Source: Aselliscus stoliczkanus
Lineage: Eukaryota > Chordata > Mammalia > Chiroptera > Hipposideridae
Direction of reading: 5' to 3'
NCBI GenBank assembly: GCA_033961575.1
Contig: CM066733.1
Coordinates: 138,186,421 to 138,250,420 of the forward strand
Length of the DNA stretch: 64,000 bases
Shown: piece by piece, positions 1 through 9,490 of the stretch
Layout of the letters: every line of letters starts with the position of its first letter
How positions within the stretch are numbered: position 1 is the stretch's first letter
Translations under genes and position numbers: made by a program
Notes under the pieces: generated by a model
Database searches by the model: none
Told to the model about the DNA's origin: nothing
What the model saw: the letters and a program-made list of their open reading frames with translations, nothing else

Positions 1-1009
1 GACTTTAGACTAAATAGAAAAAGACTTTGTTCCATGTGTGTGGCATGCTTGAGCAAAAACTGTATCTTTTTCCATTTTCATTTCTATTTGGATGGCAGTA
101 CATTATCTACATTGAATGCATACTGAGTGACTGGGTGAGAACATTTAAAAGACATTTCAATTGTTACTAAAAATGCCAGTATAACTTGAGTGTGGCTACC
201 TCCGTATCATCTTACTTTCCTTCATAAGCATTACTCAGGATGGAATTATTCAGTTTCCCTCAAGGAAATCAAGAGTACTTTGAGATTACTGTATTTAAAA
301 CATGTATAATAAATATGACAAAGGCTTAACATATTTAGTATAGAATTGGTAAAAAAAAAATCACAAATCAGTAAAAAAAACCCAAACATTTATATTGTAA
401 TAAAAAAACTAAACAAGTAACTTGAACATTCCAATCCAAATAAAGGAAATCCAAGTGAGACTCTACTTATATCAAACTGACAGTGATTAAAGCAACAATG
501 CTCAATAGTGGTGAGAGTGTCATAAGATCAACATTGATACACTTCAGTGTAAATACATATGTGTGTATTTAACTTTATTTGGAAATAATTTTAAACCTAC
601 AGAAAAGTTGCAAGAATAATACAGAAAACACCTGTATACTCTTATACAGAATCACTTATTGTAAATATTTATGCAATTTATTTTATCATTTTCCTGCCTC
701 TCTTTTTTCCTCCACCCACCACTCTCTGTGTACACACTCACACACAAACAAACACACACACACAATTTTTTCTTGAACCACTTGAGAGTAAGTTACATAT
801 GTCAGGGCTCTAGGGTTTGCTTTTTTAATGGAAAATTTTATTGAGATATTTGTTGGTTGACATGCAGTTGTGAGAAATAATATTGGGGGATCCTGATGTA
901 CCCAGTTTCTCCCAGTGATAACACTTAGCAGAACTCGAGCATAATATCATAATCAGGATATTGATACAATATACATCACTTTTTCAAATTTCCCCAGTTT
1001 TACATGTCC

Positions 1010-1010
<1 letters not shown>

Positions 1011-1055
<45 letters not shown>
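1011..1055. repeat. (TG)n microsatellite
   Basis: About 22 uninterrupted TG units. The run of valines and cysteines in the reading frame across it is only the translation of this repeat. Confidence 0.97.
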
Positions 1056-1058
<3 letters not shown>

Positions 1059-1734
1059 GGCAAACATCTCAAGTTTACCTTTTAAATCACCTACAGTACA
1101 AGCCGGTGATGAACGTTACAGTTCAAGTAAGGGTCAAGGTTTGTGCAGATTTGAAGAATACACCCTTCCGCCTTTTTGAAAAAGGGGTAAACCCAACTTA
1201 AAAGAACTCAAATAATAGAGTAGCATTTTTCTCTTTTCATTCCTTGCTTAGGCTCAAGAACATGATCTTTAACCAGAAGAAAAAATATAATTATGAGCAG
1301 ACTTGGTGAACCAAATTTCCATTGTTTTCACTTTGGAAGAATTAAGGTATTCTCTAGGCTACTGCTCTCTCCCTTTTGTGGAAAGCTTTGCTGCAGAAAT
1401 ACAGTTGGGATATGGAGCATGAAGTTAATTCTAATTATTGCTGGTATTAATAGAACTAGTACCATACCAATTTCTCTGCTATTTTCAACATTTCTTCATT
1501 AATTTCTCTTTAAATGGTGACATGTAGGGGAGACAATAGGAGCAAAGAGATGAAAGACAGTAGTCTTGTAGAGTATTCCAGTGATGCATTAGGGTTAAAT
1601 CAAATCCACAAAGGGTAGCACCCACATTGAAAACAATGCCTATAAAAGGGTTAAGTTCTTAAGTTTCCTGAGTCAGGACTCAAGCACATTGTATTTGGTA
1701 GTCTATACAGATTGAAAACGAGAGTGGGTTTGGA

Positions 1735-1910
1735 ATCGAGGTAGCCTGGTTTCTCAAAAAGGGCATGAGAGTTGGAAGCTAGATGACTAGGGGGAGTGTG
1801 TGTGTGTGTGTGTGTGGGGGGGGTTTCAGCTCTGTCACCACTGATTCTGTGCTCTTACACAAGTGGTGTGTCATAGTTCTTTCACCTGTGAGATGACAGG
1901 TCTTACTGTG
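1735..1910 (+). repeat. MIR-like SINE relic with internal GT tract
   Basis: Faint match to the MIR core order: 'agctctgtcaccactgattc', then 'tcacctgtgagatgacagg', as in the MIR words for 'tgccactta...' and 'tcatctgtaaaatggg'. A GT tract with a G run (1797-1827) interrupts it. Heavily decayed. Confidence 0.4.
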
Positions 1911-1950
1911 TAATTTTTAGATTCTGTTCAGATGATAAAGTCTGTGACTC

Positions 1951-2416
1951 TTTTTTTTTTCCATTTAAGATTTTATTAGGGAATTGGGGGAGGGGAGCAG
2001 CATTGGGGAATTGGGGAAGGGGGACCAGACAAGTTGCTGTCCTTTTGTTCTTCAGTCTAGTTGTGGAGGACGTCGCTTCACTGGCCCATGTTGGTACTGT
2101 GATCATTGCACTCTTCCTGGGTGATGCAGTTGCTCACGGGCCATTGGACGGCCGCTCACAGTGGCTCACAGCAGCACACAAAAGCACACACCAGCTGCCG
2201 GCCAGCCCCACGGCAGCATACACCATTGCAGGGGACTCACGGCAGCCTAGCTCCAGGTCAAGCTGTTGTTCACCGTATTAGCTGTAGAGGGCGCAGCATC
2301 ACTTAGCTGTAGAGGGCGCAGCATCACTGGCCCTCATGTGAGATCCGAACCTCAGCCCTGCTGCTCAGAGCTGGTGTCCCAAGCAAACTCTTAACCAGCG
2401 CGCCACTCGGCCGGTC
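1951..2416 (-). mobile_element. Composite tRNA-derived SINE, 466 bp
   Basis: Read on the minus strand, the element starts with a tRNA-like head (ccggccgagtggcgcgctgg, then a B-box-like 'ggttcggatct'). It passes through a 25-bp perfect tandem duplication (2278-2302 and 2303-2327) and a GC-rich middle built on 'gctgccgtg' words. It ends in a VES-like body ('catgggccagtgaag', 'tccacaactaga'), an AATAAA and an A-tail (T run at 1951-1960). Target-site duplication ctgtgactc is seen at 1942-1950 and 2417-2425, so it inserted as one unit. Open frames across it are SINE sequence, not genes. Confidence 0.85.
2278..2327. repeat. 25-bp perfect tandem duplication inside the composite SINE
   Basis: Two identical adjacent copies, each beginning ttagctgtagagggc and ending gcatcac. 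It may be a family-wide feature or a private replication slip. Confidence 0.95.
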
Positions 2417-3124
2417 CTGTGACTCTACTCTCTTTTACTTAAAAATATTCTTGTTCTCTTCAATAGAACTTTAAGGCCAAAAACCAAGCTACACAAGATT
2501 GTGCTGTTTTCTTTGTAGTTCTCAGTTAGAACCCTAGTAACCCTGTTTAGGATTTTCCATATTTATGAGAAAGTTGTTTAAATCTCAGGGATGTGTCTCT
2601 GCTAAGTGATCCCCTGAGAAGACACACAGTGCTTTCCTTCCTCTGTTCTATTCTTAATTTACTTGTTTCTGTTCTTCAGTAAACAGTAAAGTGGATGAAA
2701 GTTGGCGTGTCGTATGGTTTGTTTTTGGTTACAAGTACTTGCCCTATCTGGGTTCCTTTTCTGTGCAAAATGATGGAGTTTTGGGAACTGCATCAAGCCC
2801 TCCATTGTCTGATAGGACTGCAGGCAGCGTTTTTAAAACAGCTTCAGGTTTGAGTATGGAATCCCTAAGTGTCAGAACCTTTAGAGCAAAAGAAAATTGT
2901 GTGAGAACATGAAATAAATAGTATTGAGTGTTCTCGGGCTAATGAACACAACTCCCTGAATATTGTTTAGAGAGCATGTGAACTTAAGAGGGGGCTATTA
3001 TCCACGTATTGATAAATGGGAATGTCACATGCCACAAAGATTCAAAAGCTGGGCATTCTCTTGGGCTTCTGCTCCTGTTTGTTAATATTTGTAAGGCTGG
3101 CAGCCAGGTTTGACTGGCATGCCT

Positions 3125-3205
3125 CTATTTCTCTGGGCCTCAGTTTCCTCCTCTGAAATGAGGAGGTTAGATTTCATTTTTGGACCTCTCAGCTCTAAAC
3201 TTTTT
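3125..3205 (+). repeat. MIR-family SINE relic
   Basis: Contains 'gggcctcagtttcctcctct', 'gaaatgaggaggttagat' and 'ctcagctctaaa'. These match the conserved 3' half of a MIR/MIR3-type element on the + strand. Confidence 0.65.
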
Positions 3206-3357
3206 TGAATATATAATTGCACTTTTGTCTTAGAAACATATTCATTCATCTTCAGCATGAATGGCAAATGCCTCCTTTATCCAGCATCAATGGGAAATGG
3301 ACCCATTCTTCCAAATGAGTGAAATGTCCATGTGAAAGAAGTTTATCATTTACCCTT

Positions 3358-3515
3358 TTTAAAGCCCTTACTAAGTGCAGTGTTTTGTCTAGTCCTCTTT
3401 AGCGGATAATATCCTATTTACAGAAGAGGAGATAGGCTGAGAGTTTAAGTCCTTGCCCCCACATCTCAAAACCACACAATAAACAGAGGCACCAGGATGT
3501 AACTCTGTGCTATTC
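3358..3515 (-). repeat. MIR relic
   Basis: Reverse-complement MIR order: 'cttactaagtgcagtgtttt', then 'atttacagaagaggagatag', then an 'accacacaataaacagagg'-like core. Confidence 0.6.
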
Positions 3516-3608
3516 CATTATTATGGGGACTTTTTATACCATATTGCTTCTCATAAGCAGTAACACTGCTCTTAATTTGGGATGAATACATTTGACAATG
3601 TACCTTTT

Positions 3609-3613
<5 letters not shown>

Positions 3614-3655
<42 letters not shown>
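3614..3655. repeat. (TA)n microsatellite
   Basis: About 21 uninterrupted AT/TA units. It is likely to vary in length between individuals and to form cruciform DNA. Confidence 0.97.
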
Positions 3656-3657
<2 letters not shown>

Positions 3658-3960
3658 TTCAGACCTTTAGCTTTCCCTAGTTTAGAATTTCCATAAGGAG
3701 CTGTATGATAATAGAACTTCTAGTTTGGTGAATATAAAAATGTGGCATAAATACCAGATACTACTTGAAATTTTGTATCCATGGCTGAATGAATAATCCA
3801 TTTTGTTTCTGTTCCCAGGTGACCCCAGAAGTGGCCACAAAGTCAGTTGACTGGTGTTGGCTCATGGCATTAATCCTATTGTCCATTCATTTTTAAATCT
3901 TTTCTTTTGATTTCACTGTTGATAGAATAACCACACTTAGAATGCCTGGAATGATGGTCA

Positions 3961-4182
3961 TAATAATAGCTAATATTTATTGAGTGGTTACTGAGTATCA
4001 GGCACTGTTCTTAAAAACCATGGTCTGATTTAATCATCCAACAATGCTGTGGACTAGATTCAATTGCTGTTCCTAACTCACAGGTGAGGAACAGGAGGCA
4101 CAGGTGGCGGTCAAGTCAATTTCCCAAGGGTGGCATAGTTTCTAAGTAGCAAACCCAGGTCTGTCTGACTCTAGAGCATGTC
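3961..4182 (-). repeat. MIR element, near full length
   Basis: Clear reverse-complement MIR: 'taatatttattgagtggtta', 'atcaggcactgttctta', 'cacaggtgaggaacaggagg', 'caaacccaggtctgtctgac' in the right order. Confidence 0.85.
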
Positions 4183-4364
4183 CTTTTTTCTGCTTAGATG
4201 GTCTCTAACAGTAAAAGGCAGATTGAAAATGCAGGTTCGAGGCAAATGCCGGAATCACTTGATGTCTGTTTTGCTTGAGTATTTCTCTTCCCACTTTTCT
4301 GGTGTTCTGTTCAGTACAATACACCTTACTCCAGATAAACCACCTTTGGGTAAAGAAGGTTTTA

Positions 4365-4658
4365 CAGTTGACCCTTGGACAACATGAGTTTACTCTTGAG
4401 TCCATTTAAATGTGGATTTTTCTCTCTCTATATATATAGTTGGCCCTTCGTATTCCTGGGTTTCCCATCTGAGGACTCAGCCAACTTCGGAGGAAAAACA
4501 GTATTTTCAGTCTGCAGTTGGGAAGCCACAGACCCAAAGGGACGGCTATATACATTGTTCTGCACCTGTTTATATAAGGGACTTGAGCATCTGTGGATTT
4601 TGGTGTCCTCGGGGGGTCCTGGAACCAATCCCCTGCGGATACTGAGGGATGATGACTG
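4365..4658. mobile_element. Tigger/pogo-type non-autonomous DNA transposon relic
   Basis: Starts cagttgacccttggacaac after a TA and ends near 'actgagggatgatgactg', the expected inverted-terminal pattern. Inside are the typical words 'agttggcccttcgtattcc', 'tataagggacttgagcatc' and 'gtcctggaaccaatcccc' of primate/eutherian Tigger-derived elements. The overlapping open frames on both strands are transposon sequence. Confidence 0.8.
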
Positions 4659-5415
4659 AAGTTACGTTTTTGGGAGCGATAAGTTATGTCTGGATTTTTG
4701 ATTACACAGGGATCAGCGCACCTAACCTCTGGGTTGTTCCAAGGTCGACTACTCTGACCCTAAAGTATCTTATTGTTGCCCCACTTTTTAAAAATAAATG
4801 ATTCTCAGTTGCCACTTGTAACCAAAGTAACAAACTCCCTTCGATCTGGGATGTCTTACAGCTACTTATTTGTCTGCCTGCTTCATGACTCTCTTGCTCA
4901 CCAGTCCGTTGAGGGCGATTTGGTGACTGATTTGCTGCCCCTTCCTTGGCTTGCCTCTTTTGATGGGGCTGAGTCAGTGAAAAGTATCCAACCAGTGTTT
5001 TGAGCCAAGATAACATGGCTGTTCCTGTCTACACCATCATTATATATAATTTTGAGTTTAAAGACAAAACCATTGTATGGAGAATTATTTGAGAGTTTTC
5101 CAAGCACCATCCCACTGTCTAATGTCATTTACTAGTTTCTGTAATACGTGGCTATTTAAAAACATTGATAGCTAGATAAAGAAGTTAATCTTTTTCTATA
5201 TTAATGCTTCATTTTAGAGGAAAGAAGAGAGCTTAGGCAATTTAATTTTAATTATCTCCATTTCTGAAACAGCAGATATTATAAAATGAAAATATTTCCT
5301 TAAAGTGTAAATTTCTGGGAGATTATAGGGGGTGTTGATATTATCATCCTCTTGCTACCCAGGTGGACATGTTACTGGTGATGCTGAAGGCTGAAGCTGC
5401 AATTGCTTTATTTTT

Positions 5416-5606
5416 ATTTTATTTATTTCTTTTTTTGGGAGGGTGGGGGAACATTGTGTGTGTGTTCTTCCAGGACCCATCAGCTCCAAGTCAAGTAGTT
5501 GTTTCAGTCTAGTTGTGGAGGGCACATCTCAGTGGCCCATGTGGGGATCGAACCGGCAACCTTGGTGTTATGAGCACTGCGCTCTAACCACCTGAACTGG
5601 CCACCC
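5416..5606 (-). mobile_element. VES-type bat SINE
   Basis: Minus-strand tRNA-derived SINE. Its head (reading from 5606) is ggccagttcaggtggttaga with the B-box region 'ggttgccggttcgat'. The body carries 'ctagttgtggagggc' and 'tcagctccaagtcaag' in the + reading. A likely target-site duplication ctttattttt flanks it (5406-5415 and 5607-5616). This family is the strongest taxonomic marker in the window and points to a bat. Confidence 0.88.
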
Positions 5607-5704
5607 CTTTATTTTTTAATAAATGATTTTTTTTCTTGAATTATCTGAATATTTTCCCATCTTTATTCAGAGATCACCTAATATATATTCTCTGATACAG
5701 AAGG

Positions 5705-5720
5705 TGCCACCAGGTGGCAA
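5705..5720 (+). promoter_or_regulatory. CTCF-like motif (candidate)
   Basis: tgccaccaggtggcaa resembles the core CTCF motif (ccaccaggnggc) and is nearly palindromic. It lies about 200 bases upstream of the signal-peptide exon. A single motif match by eye is weak evidence of binding. Confidence 0.3.
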
Positions 5721-5915
5721 GTAAAATAAATGAGATTTGTTTCTTTTGCCTAATTAGCCTAAAGGAAGTAATTAATTCATCATCTTTATTGGGAAGCAAG
5801 ATTGAAAAAGGTTTCTATTTTCTGGTTCCTACTGGAAACTTGTACATTTTACTGTCGTTGTCCTAATGCTTTACTGCATTCTCAGTGTCCTGATTGTTGC
5901 TTTCTTCCATTACAG

Positions 5916-6016
5916 GATGTTTCACTCAGGACGAATGTGGAACTGTCATTGGAAGTGGAAGTCAAGTTCTCTTTTGTTCTTATTCGCTTTATACATTGTC
6001 TGTGTTCCTCACACAG
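5916..6016 (+). CDS. ADGRG6: ADGRG6 signal-peptide exon (partial CDS)
   Basis: Adhesion GPCR G6 (GPR126) is a surface receptor needed for Schwann-cell myelination and for heart, cartilage and ear development. This exon gives its N-terminus. From ATG 5917 the protein begins [15 protein letters not shown], then the hydrophobic stretch [18 protein letters not shown]. That matches the known mammalian ADGRG6 signal peptide closely. The acceptor ttacag precedes 5916 and the donor gtaaataag follows 6016, leaving phase 1. It is only 33 codons long, so simple ORF length filters miss it; the two longer frames over the same bases are shadows. Human protein starts MMF. Here the exon opens with G before ATG, so an upstream exon ending in AT would recreate that first Met across the junction. 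Otherwise ATG 5917 is the start. Confidence 0.95.
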
Positions 6017-7452
6017 GTAAATAAGACTTTTTCTTTTTCAAAATCTAAATTTAATAATGATTACATCGCCTTCAGTATAAGTGTGCTATTTGTTGAAGTA
6101 ACCTTAACTTTATTTTCATTCTTTTCTGTTTCTGTCCGTGGCCCCTCTCCTCTCTGAATTCTGTCTGAACATTTCTATTACTTTGATCATTGTTTTGTTT
6201 TCTAATGGATATAGTTCTTTAATCTTTGCTGCATTTCTTTTAGCTTTATTTATTTATATAGCCTGTGTTGAGTGATGAGGCCCTACGTATCTGATATTAA
6301 AAATGTACTAGCTGTTTCTTCTACTATTGAATAAATATCAGCACTTAATTTTCTCTCTTTTCAAGTTTCCATGTCATTATTTATAGAATGTAAAGTATAG
6401 ACTTTGCTGTTTTTATTTATCCTGATTTTACTGCCATGTATGAGACAGGAATTTGAAATTTAAGTTTTTAGACTATAAAGCTTATTTAGTTGACTTAAAA
6501 TGATACGAAGAGTTCATTTTAATTACAGTACTTTTGGAATTAAAATATCTAATTCTTGTAATTACCAGTTTTCCTGAACTTTGAAACAAGACCCTTTTAG
6601 CTGTTGTTGAAAGCTAAATTTTCTATAAACAGCTAATTATACGAATAAGCCAATCAGAACCTGAGGAACGTGAATGATGTTTCAAAGTAAATTGATTATT
6701 TGGTTTTGTTACTGATCAAACTGCATTTCTCCTAAGTCCATTTTATTTTACTCATTGTTTTACTGCTGTATATATTCAGTGTATTATATTTTCCTTTAGA
6801 ATAAAATCATTACTCATGAAGTCTTATGTATTTATTACTTGGGATTTTAACCAAGATGTTATACATTCCATATTTATAATATATCTTTCTATGATTATAC
6901 CTAATACATTTAATAAATCATGGAAATAAATTATCTGCTAAAATTGCTTATGTATGGATCAAGACGTTCAACTTGTATTTAATATATAAATTCTTTTTTT
7001 CCAAGCCTTCAAGTATTTAAAATGTTTTAGCTACTTTCTTGGAAATTCCCTGGCACTTGTTTAATAGCTTCAAAACAAAACTGATCTTTGAGAGAATGTT
7101 TTTGTGTATGTGTTTCAGTTTCATTATAAAGTCACTCTTTCTGTGACTTTCATTGCTGGAGAGAGGGAACAAACTTGTAAGGGATCTGAAAATTACATAT
7201 ATATTGGATTTTTACCATGTACAGTGTTGAACTACTTGTCAGCTTTCAAAAGTGATCCTCCAAGAGCCAATTACATGATGTAAGATAAATTATGAGATTC
7301 AAATTAGTTGAAGTCTGTTTACTTTCATATTTTGTAGGTCATGGTAGTTGTAAATTCTTCAAGCCTTCTTCAGATCTTAAACTGGGACTTTTTATTTTAG
7401 GTGTCAACATTCTGATTGATACACACACATTCATTATTTTAGTCATTTGATT

Positions 7453-7493
7453 AAATGAAGTGAAACACATTAAATAAATGAAGTGAAACACAT
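7453..7493. repeat. Short tandem duplication, 23-bp period
   Basis: The 18-mer aaatgaagtgaaacacat occurs at 7453-7470 and again at 7476-7493. Confidence 0.85.
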
Positions 7494-8193
7494 AGACTAA
7501 CTCAAAGGCGTCAACTGTGCTGGGACTACAGTGAGGCAACAGAAAGCACCAAGGGTACAAAATTTTAGGAGACACTCATTCTCAAGGTCATAGGAATCAA
7601 AGTACTTAAATTTGTTTTTTAAGTTATTCTTTCATACAATAAACCTTTCTTAAAAATGTCTTGCATTACCCAACACTCGTGTGCATCGGGTAAGGCTTTG
7701 TGACAGTTAGTTATGTGTTTATTCATGAAGCCAGAGGTTTTGTATCTATATATCTGTAAACATGATTCACTTAAAATGCCCCACCTCATACATGAATATC
7801 TGAACTCACAAAAATACTTCAGAGCTATTATTGGCATTTATTATAAATTTTTTGCCTTATAAATAAATCACCATAGAGTTCCTTAAAATAACACATATTA
7901 AAACTTCAGAGATAACTAATTTTCAAGGTCCTATCTTTAAACCATAGTGTGATATCACTATATTTTCAAGAACATTCAGTGCTTGACTGTGATGTTATAT
8001 CTCTATATATGCACTCTGACTTTTTTCTCTTCTCCGGATGACCCCTAGGCAACTTCAATGAGTCTAGTGCCCTGAAATGGCATCTTGATGCCAGTGTCCC
8101 CTAAATCCATATTAGCGCTGGCCCATTCTTGGATCCTGGAGTCACCTTTTGGATGGCTTATCCTTGTCTACACTTGAAAATATAATAGCCCTC

Positions 8194-8302
8194 GGGCTGG
8201 CCGAGTGGCGCAGTGATTAAGCACTGGCTTGGGAAGCCAGTGGCCCCAGTTCGGGTCCCACATATGAAGGCCGGTGACACTGCCCTCAAAAAAAAAAAAA
8301 AG
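8194..8302 (+). mobile_element. Short tRNA-derived SINE (copy a)
   Basis: About 100 bp: 'gggctggccgagtggcgcag' head (A-box-like tggcgcagtg), B-box-like 'agttcgggtccc', 3' end 'ggtgacactgccctc' and an A-tail. An 18-bp target-site duplication, gaaaatataatagccctc, is at 8176-8193, with a two-mismatch copy at 8303-8320. Pol III-type, LINE-mobilised and non-coding. Confidence 0.93.
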
Positions 8303-9169
8303 GAAAATATAGTAGTCCTCAAACTTCACATGTGCAAACAAGATTCTCAATTCCTACCTCTTATTCCCACATCTGCTTCACTCTCAATCTTATAGGGCAT
8401 ATAATATAGGTCATCCTACTATCCTGCTATTCTCTCCTTCCCTCACTAATTCATAGACACATTGGCCTTTCTGTTCCCTGACTATGCCTTCTCATGACCT
8501 TTCGTCCCTAATCTATATACAGCTGGTTGTTTTATTGATACTCAGATCTTAATTATGACCACTCAGATAAGCCTTCTTATCCCCAAATTCAAAGGAACCC
8601 CATTATCACTATAATATCCTTTAGTCTCTATATTTTTGTTGCCCTCTTGATTGTTAATGTTTCATTAATTTACTGTGATAGGTTGGAGGATTGGTGAAAC
8701 CTCTTTTCATTAAGATTGACACTTAGTTCAGATGTTTAAAAATTAGAATCCTGTTGTTTAATCAGGTACTATCCATAATTTAAATAGTATTGCAATGTTA
8801 GCTCTCCTAATAGGTAATTTGACATTTAGTTTCACAAGGCATTTACAAAGCAAATAGTATATAAGGTTTGTTTCCTTCGCGCTTTTAAAAAGTAACAAAA
8901 GAATGAGTTGTCTCTTGACCAAGTGATGAATATAACTTTTAATAAGAACTACAAAAAAATAACAGCTGACTATTTAAACTGGTCCCACAGAAGTGCAGAT
9001 TACAAAACTTTATTGTTTTTTACCCATTAGCTTGACAATATTGACAAAGATTGATAACATCTAATATTATTAAAGTACAGGGAAAACAGCACACCCTAAC
9101 ACTGCTGATTCTCTCTTTTGGGAAAGTAATTGGGAAACAGCCTTTTAAAGGTAAGAATGTGTATGCTCT

Positions 9170-9490
9170 TTGACATCACTCCCACATGTAGGCATCTATA
9201 CTATTAATAAACAATAAATATATAGAGAACTATGTACCAGTGTGTTAACTGTAGCATTGTAAATAGCAAGCAATTGGTAAAGACTCTAATTGCTCATCAA
9301 CAAGAGAATGGTTATAAAAATACTTTACATTAATAGTGTGACATACTGTGCAGCCATTCAAAACAATGTGGCCAGTTGTGCATATTGGCTTTGAAAGATG
9401 TTCATTATATTGTTAATTAAAAATTAAGTTACAGAACAATATAAAATTATCCCAGATTTGCAATAGTTTATAGTACAAAGCTGGGATGTT
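9170..9490 (+). repeat. L1M/HAL1-type 3'UTR relic
   Basis: Words in L1M 3'-end order: 'attgctcatcaacaagagaa', 'gacatactgtgcagccatt', 'gaaagatgttcattatatt', 'acagaacaatataaaatta'. No ORF remains. Confidence 0.6.

Larger units (their letters stand above)
1..5915 (+). other. ADGRG6: ADGRG6 intron 1, 3' part
   Basis: Non-coding sequence upstream of the signal-peptide exon. It ends in a good acceptor: a pyrimidine-rich tract, then ttacag before 5916. I see no CpG island or first exon in it, so the promoter and 5'UTR exon are presumably upstream of the window. It contains a TG microsatellite, MIR copies, a 466-bp composite SINE, a TA microsatellite, a Tigger-type DNA transposon relic and a VES-type SINE. 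1-1010 holds only AT-rich sequence that I cannot assign. 2427-3100 and 4660-5400 also show nothing I recognise. Confidence 0.8.

Noticed and set aside
2003..2306. Two overlapping + strand open frames of 66-92 codons rich in Ala, His and Ser.
   Set aside because: They lie wholly within the composite SINE, on the strand opposite to the element; the low stop frequency comes from its GC-rich middle.
1..5915. Search for the ADGRG6 promoter and first exon.
   Set aside because: No CpG-rich island or convincing donor with 5'UTR character. The only GC-rich patch is the composite SINE.
5802..6157. Two longer + strand frames over the signal-peptide exon.
   Set aside because: They are in the wrong frames. 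Only the short frame from 5917 matches ADGRG6 and ends at a proper donor.
8194..8302. tRNA-like sequence with A- and B-box words, here and at the seven other short SINE sites.
   Set aside because: No complete cloverleaf. The A-tail and target-site duplications show these are SINE insertions, not tRNA genes.
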